From Bin80 sp026709335 (GTDB taxonomy: Bacteria > Bacteroidota > Rhodothermia > Rhodothermales > Bin80), in the NCBI GenBank assembly GCA_965200825.1, contig OZ241385.1:1-64000 (forward strand): a stretch of 64,000 nt of DNA, in the 5' to 3' direction. Position numbers and translations under genes: made by a program. The stretch's first letter is position 1; each line of letters starts with the position of its first letter. The notes under the pieces are model-generated. The model was not told the DNA's origin. It saw nothing but the letters and a program-made list of their open reading frames with translations, and ran no database searches. Positions 27,950 through 37,945 of this stretch are shown here, piece by piece.

Positions 27950-30363
27950 GATGGTTCCTCTAAATTTCGGATGTATTCTTCAAGGAGTCTAGCAAACTCA
28001 ATTTGCTCATCAGGTGTTGAGAAAATTTCAAATTGCCCGAAGGCTCTCTCAACCCGCTTCAGGTTGATGAGATAATCAAAAATTGCATTGGTAACGTTTC
28101 GTTCACTCAGTAGCGCATTGGTTTGCGCTTCAAGAAGGGAGACTACGTTAACTAGTCCTTGTCCATAGGCTTCTGTTACCAATTCCAGTGCCTGTTGCGC
28201 AGTTCGGGCTGCAGCTTCACTCTCCCTTACCACCGTAAGGCTCGCTTTGGCAAAGTGCAATTGGGTTCGCACATTTTGTTCAATTCTTTGGGCCACAAGA
28301 TCACGCTGGAGTTCCAGCTGAATCAGCGTAGCAGTGGCTTGGCTTCGGCGGGCAGAGCGGGAATTTCCTTGGAAGAGGGGTAAATTGATTGAGAGTCCGG
28401 CGGTCCATGGAAAATCGGGGCTCTCAACTCCACCCGGAGCCATCAATGATTGTGAAGAGGCTTCTTCACGGAGTACGTTGGTAGATAGATTCCCCTGAAG
28501 TCCAATCGTTGGTAGGTAGTAGGTCTGCTGTATAGAGGCCAAGATCCGTTCTTGGGCCGCAATGGCTGCATCAAGGCTTTGGATTTCCGGGGCAACACTC
28601 AACGCAGATTCAACCAGAAAATCATTCAGGAGATCAAGCCAGGTAAAATTCGACAGATAACTGGTCGCAAGTGTTCCTTCAAGTAATGCCCGTCCTTCCA
28701 GTCCGGATTCGGGTGTCAGAAATTTCTCATCAAGGGGGCGGTTCATGATCTGGTTCAGCGCAATTTCAGCGGCGGATCTCCTTGCGAACGCATCAATTCG
28801 ATCTGCCCTCCGTCTGGACAGTTCACTTTCAAGCCGAAGTCGTTCCCCTGGACCTGCTGCACCGATCCGTTCCCGTTGCCGAGCCATTCGGACTGAGGCA
28901 AGTGTCAAATCCAGATTATCCTGTTGAACCTGCTCCAGCGTTTTGCTTCGAAGAACATTCAAATACGCCTCGGCTGCCTCGAGTCCCACATCAAGCTCAA
29001 GTGCATTCAGGTTCTGTTTCAGCGATTCCTGGATTGATTTTTGAGCAGATACGTTAGCACTGGCTTCTGCGGAAAAAATCAGTTGCTGAAAATTGATTGC
29101 ACCGTCTACATTATGTCGGGGCTGCAATCCGAAGGAAGATTCGGCCAAACCTTCCGAGACGGTTGCTCCTGTCAATGAGGCATCTATACTTGGAAGAAGT
29201 CTGGATCTGGCCAACCGGATATCTTCGGCACCCGCCCGAACTTCCTGCTGTTCAATTGCAAGAGACAGGTTAGCAGACATGGCATCCTCCATGGCACTCC
29301 TTAGAGTCACATTGCGTGCCAAGTCTTCAGGATCATCAAAAAGTCGCTGAGCTTCAAAGGTTTCCTCCATAGCAAGTAAGATTCCCAACTCGCGTACGGT
29401 ACGCATGTTAAGAATCAGCTTTTCATCGGGGATGAGGGTTACAGGTAGTGTTTTTGCGTCATCCCCAAGTAGAATACGGTATGCGTTGAGAGCGATTCGG
29501 CGTGCTCGCAGTGTTAGATCTGCTGCTCCGAGCGATCCCATGATGCCTTTTGAAACATCATCTGCAGAATAGGAAAAAGAGGGAAGCCGGCGAGCAGCGA
29601 GTCCTTTCGCCAGAAGCTCAAACTCCTCAGGAGCAAGGCGAGGTAGCGGAGAGATATATACCGCTTCGACACCATCGGGGAGAGCGTCAAGGCCGCTCTG
29701 TGCAGTAGTGCCTACGGGTACAGGTTCAAGGGTAATTCCCAACTCCGAAGCACTTTCCAAGAGTTGATCAATAAATTCTGCAAAGGTGATAAAAAATCTT
29801 TCGTCAATCAGGATAGCTGCTTGGGAGAAATTCGTTAATTCCTGAAATCTGGTCAGATCACGAATTACCGGGCCGGGCGGAGGAGGAGCAATGTACGTAA
29901 GATTTTCTACGCCACTGGTGCCATCCACATTTGGGAACCCCTCCAGACGCGCATCAAATACGCTGGATGCAATCACGGGTTTAGGCCATGGTACTCCGCG
30001 GATCGCAATCTGCGAGGTAAAAAACCCTTGAGTAATGACCATTGCCACTCTCTGATCCGAGATTAATTGTTCAAAGAGCTGGACAGCATTTGAAACAGTG
30101 TCATCAATTGTGATCACAAGATCTTCGGAAAAATGAACATCAAAATCTTCACGGACCAATGCGAGAAGCTCTTGTTGAACCAAGGCACGGGTCTCGGCAG
30201 CGAATGGGTTTGTTTCGTCTGCAATGAAGGCAATATGAGCGATTGAATCGCTACCCGGTTCCTGGGCCTGAAGGGTCAGGACGGGTAATCCGACCAAGAA
30301 GGATACGCCAAGTATTCGTAGGACGGAATTCAAGTTCAGGAAGCTTTGGTTTCGCATGGGCAA
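27946..30363 (-). CDS. TolC-like outer-membrane channel fused to a periplasmic binding domain
   Basis: 805 residues, almost twice the usual TolC length. After a signal peptide (ends VLTLQAQ) residues ~30-340 read as an ABC-type substrate-binding fold of the COG2984/ABC_sub_bind kind (IAFIADETNPFAAETRALVQ, AVYISPLPRLAPEEFELLAK, RRIALNAYRILLGDD). Residues ~350-790 are an outer-membrane efflux protein with two OEP repeats (LLPSIDASLTGATVSEGL; YYLPTIGLQGNLSTN; AYGQGLVNVVSLLEAQTNAL). The continuous frame and lack of internal stops support a real fusion. As first gene of the RND operon it provides the exit duct; the binding domain may sense or gather substrate in the periplasm, which is inference. 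Confidence 0.88.
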   Translation of the reverse strand: MPMRNQSFLNLNSVLRILGVSFLVGLPVLTLQAQEPGSDSIAHIAFIADETNPFAAETRALVQQELLALVREDFDVHFSEDLVITIDDTVSNAVQLFEQLISDQRVAMVITQGFFTSQIAIRGVPWPKPVIASSVFDARLEGFPNVDGTSGVENLTYIAPPPPGPVIRDLTRFQELTNFSQAAILIDERFFITFAEFIDQLLESASELGITLEPVPVGTTAQSGLDALPDGVEAVYISPLPRLAPEEFELLAKGLAARRLPSFSYSADDVSKGIMGSLGAADLTLRARRIALNAYRILLGDDAKTLPVTLIPDEKLILNMRTVRELGILLAMEETFEAQRLFDDPEDLARNVTLRSAMEDAMSANLSLAIEQQEVRAGAEDIRLARSRLLPSIDASLTGATVSEGLAESSFGLQPRHNVDGAINFQQLIFSAEASANVSAQKSIQESLKQNLNALELDVGLEAAEAYLNVLRSKTLEQVQQDNLDLTLASVRMARQRERIGAAGPGERLRLESELSRRRADRIDAFARRSAAEIALNQIMNRPLDEKFLTPESGLEGRALLEGTLATSYLSNFTWLDLLNDFLVESALSVAPEIQSLDAAIAAQERILASIQQTYYLPTIGLQGNLSTNVLREEASSQSLMAPGGVESPDFPWTAGLSINLPLFQGNSRSARRSQATATLIQLELQRDLVAQRIEQNVRTQLHFAKASLTVVRESEAAARTAQQALELVTEAYGQGLVNVVSLLEAQTNALLSERNVTNAIFDYLINLKRVERAFGQFEIFSTPDEQIEFARLLEEYIRNLEEPS

Positions 30364-30876
30364 CGAACAAATTTACCAACTCTACGAAGAAAAATTCACA
30401 AACCGAACATGTGGAGTCATAGTCTGAACCGATTGCAGGTCGGCATTTCAGGGTAACCACTCAGAAGGTGAAAAGGTTTTTGCCGAGATTTTCGCGACGA
30501 ACTTGAGGTTTCTGCCGGAAAAGCGCTTATTCCTCATGTTCTTTTTTGTTCCTGAAAAACAATATTCAAACTATAAGAGATTCTTGCAAAACCTCTGTTT
30601 TCAGACAGAAAAGACTCCCTCAGGTTCTTTCAGGGCAATGTTTATGCTCAATTTCAGGGGTTTTCAAAAGAGGTTCTATAATAAGGTCATAAATAAGGTT
30701 CTATCATGAACGCTGTATGTGCCGGAATTGGGATAATTCCCCATTCACTAGAGATGCATTCCTGGATCGTCACGCAGAATTATGAGAATCTCTTCTGAGG
30801 TATTCTTAGAAATGGAACGAGGTTCCCCGTCTCCAGTAAAGCTGTTTTTGTCGAATTACTCACAGGACCCAGATAC
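30364..30876. other. Divergent intergenic region of the efflux and vWA operons
   Basis: No gene supported. It must hold the promoters of the minus-strand efflux operon and the plus-strand six-gene operon. It also contains the ~96-base inverted-repeat element listed separately. A plus-strand frame at 30503-30709 is rich in Phe/Lys/Asn and lies across that element, so I leave it out. Confidence 0.4.
30581..30676. repeat. MITE-like element, copy 1
   Basis: Left end TTCTTGCAAAACCTC (30581-30595) and right end GGGGTTTTCAAAAGAGGTTC (30657-30676) are imperfect inverted repeats 96 bases apart. The same terminal sequence bounds a 97-base element at 50061-50157 and stands alone at 44070-44090 and 44896-44914, the last just behind an ISL3-like transposase end. 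It is best read as ISL3-type terminal repeats. Confidence 0.5.
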
Positions 30877-31917
30877 ATGTTACTCAGATCTACCATTCGT
30901 GCAATGGCTTGCATGTTTCTTATGATTTTTGCCGTAGAGGCCGCTACGTCACAAATCTATTCCATGTATGTTGCCAATGAGTCTGATGATACAGTAATGC
31001 TTGTAGAGTTTGATGGTCAAACCTTGTCCATTTCCGACACCATTACAGTCGGCACCATCCACACTGAGATTGAAGGACCTCACGGCCTGGCAGTTGATCC
31101 GGAAGGGAATCACTGGTATGTATCGATTGCCCATGGTCAGCCCAACGGCAGGGTTGTTCGGTATTCAACTACTGATCAGCGCCCTACCGGTACTGTTGAA
31201 CTGGGATTGTTTCCGGCATCCATGTCCATTTCTTCCCATACAGGCCTGTTGCATGTGGTGAATTTCAATTTGCATGGTGATCCAGAACCGAGTTCTGTTT
31301 CCGTAGTCGATCCGAATGTCATGGTGGAAGTCGGCCGGATCACCACTGGTGTCATGCCGCATGGTTCCGCATTCGGGCAAGATGGTAGGCGCCACTATTC
31401 GGTTGCGATGATGGATCATAACCTCATTGAAATAGATGCTCTGAGCCTGCGTATTTTACGTAGCATTCCGCTTGGCCCAGGAACGAAGCCAACATGGGTT
31501 GCCTTGCACCCACATCAATCTCTCGCATATGTAGCCGGCAATGGCTCCAATGAAATCATTATTGTAGATACAGATTCAGGAACTGTATCCCGCCGAATCT
31601 CGGTTTCCGGCAACCCCTACAATCTTGCCATCTCGTCAGATGGAAGCGCGCTTGTTGCCACCCTAAAAGGGGCGCAGGAGATCAGTATCATTGATCTCCT
31701 GACAGAACTTGAACGAACCCGTATCCCCACATCCAGGCCTATCCCTCATGGCGTTGTCATAACACCGGATAATAAGTATGCTTTTGTGACTTCAGAGGGA
31801 ATCGGATCACAGCCCGGGACGGTAGATGCCATTGATCTTGATTCGGCTGTCGCAGTGGGATCTATTGCGGCCGGGCAGCAGACAGGCGGGATCGCTTTCT
31901 GGAAGATCAAGCAGTAG
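30877..31917 (+). CDS. Secreted YVTN/YncE-like beta-propeller protein
   Basis: 346 residues: signal peptide (ending AVEAATSQ) followed by a seven-bladed YVTN-type propeller, seen as repeating units such as IYSMYVANESDDTVMLVEFD, SLAYVAGNGSNEIIIVDTDS and KYAFVTSEGIGSQPGTVDAI. Likely periplasmic; ligand unknown. Its stop is only two bases before the DUF58 gene, so it heads the vWA operon in the position where a moxR ATPase is usually found. Whether it belongs functionally with those proteins is open. Confidence 0.88.
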   Translation: MLLRSTIRAMACMFLMIFAVEAATSQIYSMYVANESDDTVMLVEFDGQTLSISDTITVGTIHTEIEGPHGLAVDPEGNHWYVSIAHGQPNGRVVRYSTTDQRPTGTVELGLFPASMSISSHTGLLHVVNFNLHGDPEPSSVSVVDPNVMVEVGRITTGVMPHGSAFGQDGRRHYSVAMMDHNLIEIDALSLRILRSIPLGPGTKPTWVALHPHQSLAYVAGNGSNEIIIVDTDSGTVSRRISVSGNPYNLAISSDGSALVATLKGAQEISIIDLLTELERTRIPTSRPIPHGVVITPDNKYAFVTSEGIGSQPGTVDAIDLDSAVAVGSIAAGQQTGGIAFWKIKQ

Positions 31918-31919
31918 TC

Positions 31920-32819
31920 ATGGCGCAGGCCGCAACCCGTTTTATCCATCCTGATGTACTTGCTCAAATATCGTCTCTAGAGCTTCTGGCACGTTCTGTG
32001 GTTGAGGGATTTCTTGCAGGCCTGCACCGAAGTCCATTTAAGGGGTTCAGCGTTGACTTTATGGAGTATCGGCCATATGTACATGGGGATGATATCCGCC
32101 AAGTTGACTGGAAAGTATATGCGCGGATGGGGCGCTATTTTGTACGAGAGTTTGAAGGAGAAACAAATACCCGCATACATTTGCTTCTGGACACAAGCAA
32201 ATCCATGGGGTACAGCTCAGGTGGGCAAAGTAAGCTGAATTACGGACGATTTCTGACAGCAGCTATCGCATGGCTGGCAAATCGTCAACGAGATGCCTGT
32301 GGCCTGGCTTTATTTGATACACAGGTCCAGAAGCTTTTGCCACCCCGTGTGTCTCTTGCACATCTACATGTACTTCTCCGTACTCTTGAAGAAGTACAAC
32401 CAGACGCCGCTACTGACTTGGAGCGTTCTTTACAGACCGTTGCAGAACGACATCGCAAACGTGGATTTATTGTTCTGATCAGTGATCTGCTCACAGATCT
32501 GAATACAATTGAATGTGCCCTACAACATTTTCGATTTACAGGTCATAATGTTCTGGTTTGCCAAGTCCTGGATCCGCAGGAAATAGAATTTGACTATAAA
32601 GATGTGATTGAGCTCTTGGACCTTGAATCAGACGCTCGAATGCTGATTGATGCAAAAACAGCCAAGGCCAAGTATCATGAAAATTTTCATGCACATCAAG
32701 ATCAAATCCGTCGCATGTGTGGGCTTTTGAAGATTGACTATACCGTACTTCGGACGGATGCCCCCTTGGATACCGCACTGTTTCACTATCTTTCTGCCCG
32801 CAGTCGCAGCCGGGATTGA
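31920..32819 (+). CDS. DUF58 (von Willebrand A-like) protein
   Basis: 299 residues, the DUF58 signature being complete: SPFKGFSVDFMEYRPYVHGD, DIRQVDWKVYARMGRYFVRE, and a metal-ion-dependent adhesion site LLDTSKSM (DxSxS). No signal peptide. DUF58 proteins act with MoxR AAA+ ATPases and membrane vWA proteins, thought to be chaperone-like modules for envelope or enzyme maturation. It overlaps the next gene by four bases and follows the propeller gene by two. Confidence 0.93.
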   Translation: MAQAATRFIHPDVLAQISSLELLARSVVEGFLAGLHRSPFKGFSVDFMEYRPYVHGDDIRQVDWKVYARMGRYFVREFEGETNTRIHLLLDTSKSMGYSSGGQSKLNYGRFLTAAIAWLANRQRDACGLALFDTQVQKLLPPRVSLAHLHVLLRTLEEVQPDAATDLERSLQTVAERHRKRGFIVLISDLLTDLNTIECALQHFRFTGHNVLVCQVLDPQEIEFDYKDVIELLDLESDARMLIDAKTAKAKYHENFHAHQDQIRRMCGLLKIDYTVLRTDAPLDTALFHYLSARSRSRD

Positions 32820-34774
32820 ACCTTCTTGCCGTGTCATTTATCACCCCACTATTCCTCGTCGCAACACTCACGGCATTGATTCCGGTAGTGCTGCACTTGG
32901 TGAGAAGGCTTAAAGCCAGAGAAGTGCCTTTTAGTACTCACATGTTTTTGCAGGCAATGCCAATCCAGCGCGTTCGGAGGAGGCAAATCCAGGATCTGTT
33001 GTTGATGCTGCTCCGTGCGTGTATTTTGACTCTCTTGGCACTTCTGTTTGCACGTCCATTTATCCCGAAGGAAGACATGCCTTTTCTTCCAGAGGCCGGA
33101 CGTGAATCCAGTGTCATCCTGATGGATGTATCCTATAGCATGCAACATGATTCCCGATTTGAAGAAGCTATGGAACAGGCCCACAGGAGCTTGGAATCGG
33201 GTAATGAATGGGCCTTGGTCCGGTTTGGTGATACTGCCGAACAACTGACGTCCCTGGGATCAGACATTGCTGTCCATCGAGGTGCCATAAATACTCAATC
33301 TCCCGGCTACCGGGAAACGGACCTGTATCCAGCCATGCAACTCGGGATCGAAATTCTACAGAATGCCAGTTATCAGGAACGCCGGCTTGTAGTGATTTCC
33401 GATTTTCAGCAGTCAGCGTTCAGCCCTGCTCTGGAAAACTTACAGTTGCCGGATGGGATTCGGGTTGAGCCGATCAAAGTGGGAGATAATACCATTGAAA
33501 ATCAGTTCTTTAATGAGGTTCAACTCACGCAGGAGCGCCGTGGAACGTTGGTTTCGGTACAGTTTAACACCCGGTTGCCCATCGCCGGAGATGTCAGCCT
33601 CCATATTGACGGAGATGAAATTGGCAGTTCCAGAGGAAGGACTCCTGCTTTTCAGCGATTGATGGAGCGTCCTGGCATTCATCAAGGCTATCTGTACGCA
33701 AATGATCCGATTCCAGGTCCTGATGACCGTTATTATTTCACCTATACAGTTCGTCCACGATCAGGAATCTTTGTCCTGGACAGCAGCCCAGATATGCGCA
33801 ATGCGTTCTTTCTTGAAAGCGCTTTTGACTTGCAGGAAGCAAGTCGATACAGGTTTGATATAGGCCCGCGCCCCGCTCGACTGAGTGCAGTTGATCTGTT
33901 AATTGTTACAGCATTCAATACAGTGACTGACCGCGATTTAGCAGTTATTGAGAATTTTGTCCGAAATGGGGGAACCGTCTTTCTGGCTTTTGACGAAGGA
34001 GCTCAGTACCAGTCATCTCTTTTGGGAGTTGGGGAAGCTACCGGACCTATACGTGTCCGTGACCTCCAGAGGACTGATGCTATCATTGCAGAAATTGAAG
34101 ATCAGCATCCTGTCTTTGAGCTACTGATTCAGTATAATGCAGGATCTGTCCTTCGCCCTCAGTTCCGGAGATATATGGAAGTGATCCCAGACTCTTCTGC
34201 GCAGATATTGGCAACTTTTGATACAGGTCATCCACTCCTGATTGAACGTTCACTGGGGTCTGGGCGTGTGCTTGTTTTCACATCCAGCCTTGGGACGGCC
34301 TGGAACGATTTTCCTCTGAGCGAACTCTATCTACCGCTATTGTACGAGATAGCCAACTATGCAAGCCCGGACTCTGATGATGATCCTGCATTCGATATAG
34401 GAGATCCCGTGATCTTTCGGGGGACCCCTGCAAACGAAGTAACGATTGCAAATCCTGATGGAGATATTTTTCGTGTCACTCTTGATTCCACTGGACGGGG
34501 TGCATTTCTGGGTACGGAGTTGCCAGGAAATTATGATGCCAGACTGAGCGGAGAACGTCAGCCGTTTTCAGTCAATATCAGTCCCTCAGAAAGTGACCTT
34601 TCCACTCGAGGTGTAGAAGAAACCTATGCAGCCCTTGCAACTCGATCTACGGAGTCGGTGTATGAACCAAAGCCCCTGGAAGTGGCAGAGCAAGAACAAA
34701 AACTGTGGAAGATTGTGCTACTTATCATGATAGGAGTCTTTGCATTCGAAACCATCCTCGCTTCGCGGAGATAA
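32816..34774 (+). CDS. BatA-like membrane vWA protein
   Basis: 652 residues with the N-terminal double-transmembrane BatA domain (FLVATLTALIPVVLHLVRRL and LLLMLLRACILTLLALLFAR). A vWA domain follows with MIDAS LMDVSYSMQHD, then a long periplasmic beta-rich region containing a glutamine-amidotransferase-like stretch (DLLIVTAFNTVTDRDLAVIE, NGGTVFLAFDEG) and a C-terminal anchor helix (IVLLIMIGVFAFETIL). The start is a TTG overlapping the DUF58 stop (TTGA), consistent with coupling. Known from aerotolerance-type loci of Bacteroidota; precise role unknown. Confidence 0.88.
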   Translation: MNLLAVSFITPLFLVATLTALIPVVLHLVRRLKAREVPFSTHMFLQAMPIQRVRRRQIQDLLLMLLRACILTLLALLFARPFIPKEDMPFLPEAGRESSVILMDVSYSMQHDSRFEEAMEQAHRSLESGNEWALVRFGDTAEQLTSLGSDIAVHRGAINTQSPGYRETDLYPAMQLGIEILQNASYQERRLVVISDFQQSAFSPALENLQLPDGIRVEPIKVGDNTIENQFFNEVQLTQERRGTLVSVQFNTRLPIAGDVSLHIDGDEIGSSRGRTPAFQRLMERPGIHQGYLYANDPIPGPDDRYYFTYTVRPRSGIFVLDSSPDMRNAFFLESAFDLQEASRYRFDIGPRPARLSAVDLLIVTAFNTVTDRDLAVIENFVRNGGTVFLAFDEGAQYQSSLLGVGEATGPIRVRDLQRTDAIIAEIEDQHPVFELLIQYNAGSVLRPQFRRYMEVIPDSSAQILATFDTGHPLLIERSLGSGRVLVFTSSLGTAWNDFPLSELYLPLLYEIANYASPDSDDDPAFDIGDPVIFRGTPANEVTIANPDGDIFRVTLDSTGRGAFLGTELPGNYDARLSGERQPFSVNISPSESDLSTRGVEETYAALATRSTESVYEPKPLEVAEQEQKLWKIVLLIMIGVFAFETILASRR

Positions 34775-34778
34775 CCAA

Positions 34779-37700
34779 ATGTTTCAGGATCACCAATTAA
34801 TTCGGACGCTGCTCGCGAATGTGCGCAGACAAATTTTCTGGCGCGCATTCTGGCAACATCTGGCAATTTGCGCTACGATTTGTTGTGTATTGTTTTTTAC
34901 ACTGCTCTGGCTTAGACCATACCTTGGGCAAGGCCTGTCAGGAGTCGCTCTTGTGATCACGATCCTGATCCCGATTCTGCTCTTGTTACTTTTGCAACGG
35001 AGATCTGTAAAGGTGACGGATCAGGACCTTGCTCTATTTATTGAGGAGCAACATCCTGATCTTGAAGATCGACTCAATAGCGCTATCCAAGCTTCGGACA
35101 TGACAGATCAAAAGGTTTTGGATGCGCTGGTACATGATGCTGCACAGCATGTTGTACGGGTACCACATCGTGCAATGCTGCCACGCCTGCGGTCACGTCT
35201 TTGGATTGTTTCGTCACTAGCGATTGGTTGTGCCTTTCTGATCGTGGGACTTACACAACTTGACCGACTGCAACTAGACACTCCTCTTCAAACTCCAATT
35301 CGTACTCCGTATCTGGCGGTTTCCCCCGGAGACATAGAAGTGGATCAGGGAGAAACTGTTTCGGTCGTCGCCACATTGCGTTCAGATGCGAATAAAGACG
35401 TATTCCTTGTTCATCAGGATGCTGACAGCCAGTGGGTGCGTCGATTAATGATTCCGGGAAAAGAATCCGGTGTATATCTGGCCGAATTGGCAGATATACA
35501 GCAGAATACTCAGTATTATGTTGAGTCGGGCAGGACTCGTACGGATCCTTATACGATTTCCATTTCCCTCTTTCCTGAAGTTACTCAGATTGATGCAACA
35601 TATGAATCTCCGGGTTATGCCAACCTTCCTGTACATACCTTAGAGGATGAAGGGGATCTTGAGGGGTTGAAAGGGACGCGTGTTACTGTAACTGTGCATA
35701 CGAATCATGTGACGGAAAAAGCTGTACTCGACCTTGAGGCAGGTGCTGATATTCCGCTCTCCAAGGTAGATCCTGGCCGGTTCAGAGGTTCACTTGACCT
35801 ACTGGAAGAAGACAGATATACGGTGCAGCTTCAAGATGAGCAGGAACGCACAAACCGTTTCCCCAGAACCTATTTGATTACTCCCGTGGAGGATGTCGGT
35901 CCAGAGGTTACAATTCATGAACCGGGGAGGGATTTACGCGCGAATGCCGTCCAAGAGGTCCTCATCGCAGCAGATGCTACGGATGAATATGGCATACGCT
36001 CTTTTGAACTTAAGTACTCCGTCAATGGCGAAGCTGAAGTGGGTGTAGATCTACTTGAGAATATAGGGGCAACAGAGGCGACAGGAGAATATCTTTTATT
36101 TCTGGAGGAGTACTCACTGCAACCAGGAGACGTGATCACCTATCATATTGAGGCTTCAGATGCTCTGCAAACAGCATTTTCTGATCTGTACTTCGTAGAG
36201 ATCACCCCTTTTGAGCAGCAGTTTACCCAGCTGGCAAATGCCGGTGGAGGGCAATCGGGGCAGGGGCGCCAAGGAGGTCTTGTCGTCAGTCAGCAGGATA
36301 TTATTGCTGCGACTTGGCGATTATTGCGAGAAGAAGAGGTGATACAAGATTTTGACGAAACTTTGCAGGCATTGATTCAAGCTCAGCGTAATCTGCAGGT
36401 AAACATTCAAAATCGTCTGCGCACGACAGCTTTTTCGCTTGAACTGCGTGGAAGTCCAGAGCAGCAGAAAATCGCTGATCACCTACAGTCTGCTGTCAAG
36501 GAAATGGATCAGATTATTAATGAATTATCCAATCAGCGCCTTCGGGAAGCTCTTACTCCTGAGCGCCGCGCACTCAATCAATTGCTCCGAGCAGATGCTC
36601 TGAACACCGACCGGCAAGTGGCTCGGCAACAGCAAGGAGGAGGGGGAGCAAGTGCAACCGAAGAACGTATGTCCGAACTTATGGATCTGGAGCTGGACAT
36701 CACCAAGGATAAATATGAGTCACCACAGTCAGCTCCTGCTGCACAGGCGAGTGCTGAAGAGAACGAAGCACTGAGGCGCATTCGGGATCTTGCTGATCGT
36801 CAACAGGCTCTCGCAGAGCAGCGCCCTCCCGAAAGACAGGAAGATCAACGTCGTTTTGTGGATCGCTTGAAACGAAGTCAGGAAGACCTGCAGCAGTCAC
36901 TCCAGGATCTGAGACAACAGCAATCCTCAGGGTTGACTCAGAATGAGATGGATGAGACGTTACGGTCCATGGAGGAAGTACAACGTGCGCTTCGGAGGGG
37001 GGATCTGGATGAGGCTGTTCGCCGGCAGCAGCAGGCAGCCAATTCACTTCAATCTCTCGAAGAAGCCCTTCAAATTCAAACCCGAGGAACTGATCGCCGA
37101 GCCCTTGAAGAGCTCAGCAAGGATTTGCAAGAATTGATCCGAGAGGAATTTACATTGAATGAGGATCTTGCAAAGGAGGGCGATCAACCTTCCCGCGAAG
37201 CACTCACTGAATTCGAAGAGCGTCGTTCCAATTCTCTGGAAAGACTTGAGAACATCTTAGAGCAGGCAGAAATGATTGAATCGTCCAATTCCGAAGCACA
37301 GCTGACTGCACGTAATCTCAGGCTTGAGATCTTTCGCCGTGCATTACAAGAGGATATGGAGAATTCCCAGCGAGCTCTTCATGGCGGCTGGATGCCGACC
37401 GCACGCCGGATCCAGGAAGAAATTACCGAAGATATAGAGGGCCTTAAATCGCTTCAGAGAGAATTAATCGAATCCCTTCCCATCACCGAAGAAGAACGAC
37501 TGAGTCGTTCGCTAGAAGACCTGGAGCAACTCCGAAGAGAGGCTCAAGACTTGGAAGCCCAGGCGCAGCGCCTGCGCGAGGGAAATGGCTCGCCCGCGCA
37601 AATGGCACGACTTGAGAACCAGATGAGTCAAACCAGAGAGGCGGCACGTGCATTGCAGGAGGGCGTCGTGGATAGTCAGGGTTCTGCCGATGGAATCCAG

Positions 37701-37940
37701 GCATCTCTATCCAGAGCAGATCATACCGGTGTACTACTTGACGAAGAGTCCGCAAAAGCATTTTTCGAGCGAGATGTCTATGCACCTCTTTCTCAACTCG
37801 AAACCCAACTTCGGGAGGCCTTGGCTACCGTAAAACTAGATTCCAAGCTCTATGGTAGTCGCCGCGGAGAGGTCCCAGTCGAGTATCAGGGTTTGATCGA
37901 GAAGTATTATGAATTGCTCTCCAGACGGCCAAGCCAGTAG
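34779..37940 (+). CDS. DUF4175-like membrane protein with long Gln/Glu-rich coiled coil
   Basis: 1053 residues. Two N-terminal transmembrane helices (CATICCVLFFTLLWLRP; GVALVITILIPILLLLLLQ) and a third near 145-165 precede beta-sandwich repeats (~residues 180-480, VSPGDIEVDQGETVSVVATL). From ~490 to the end the protein is a very long, Gln/Arg/Glu-rich coiled coil (QQALAEQRPPERQEDQRRFV). This is the layout of DUF4175 proteins found in MoxR/vWA operons. The ATG at 34779 is preceded by CGGAG and lies four bases after the BatA stop; an in-frame TTG at 34740 would overlap the BatA-like gene. Confidence 0.82.
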   Translation: MFQDHQLIRTLLANVRRQIFWRAFWQHLAICATICCVLFFTLLWLRPYLGQGLSGVALVITILIPILLLLLLQRRSVKVTDQDLALFIEEQHPDLEDRLNSAIQASDMTDQKVLDALVHDAAQHVVRVPHRAMLPRLRSRLWIVSSLAIGCAFLIVGLTQLDRLQLDTPLQTPIRTPYLAVSPGDIEVDQGETVSVVATLRSDANKDVFLVHQDADSQWVRRLMIPGKESGVYLAELADIQQNTQYYVESGRTRTDPYTISISLFPEVTQIDATYESPGYANLPVHTLEDEGDLEGLKGTRVTVTVHTNHVTEKAVLDLEAGADIPLSKVDPGRFRGSLDLLEEDRYTVQLQDEQERTNRFPRTYLITPVEDVGPEVTIHEPGRDLRANAVQEVLIAADATDEYGIRSFELKYSVNGEAEVGVDLLENIGATEATGEYLLFLEEYSLQPGDVITYHIEASDALQTAFSDLYFVEITPFEQQFTQLANAGGGQSGQGRQGGLVVSQQDIIAATWRLLREEEVIQDFDETLQALIQAQRNLQVNIQNRLRTTAFSLELRGSPEQQKIADHLQSAVKEMDQIINELSNQRLREALTPERRALNQLLRADALNTDRQVARQQQGGGGASATEERMSELMDLELDITKDKYESPQSAPAAQASAEENEALRRIRDLADRQQALAEQRPPERQEDQRRFVDRLKRSQEDLQQSLQDLRQQQSSGLTQNEMDETLRSMEEVQRALRRGDLDEAVRRQQQAANSLQSLEEALQIQTRGTDRRALEELSKDLQELIREEFTLNEDLAKEGDQPSREALTEFEERRSNSLERLENILEQAEMIESSNSEAQLTARNLRLEIFRRALQEDMENSQRALHGGWMPTARRIQEEITEDIEGLKSLQRELIESLPITEEERLSRSLEDLEQLRREAQDLEAQAQRLREGNGSPAQMARLENQMSQTREAARALQEGVVDSQGSADGIQASLSRADHTGVLLDEESAKAFFERDVYAPLSQLETQLREALATVKLDSKLYGSRRGEVPVEYQGLIEKYYELLSRRPSQ

Positions 37941-37945
37941 GGAGT

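Noticed and set aside
30503..30709. 68-codon plus-strand frame upstream of the YVTN propeller gene
   Set aside because: It lies across the inverted-repeat element, has skewed Phe/Lys/Asn composition and no family.
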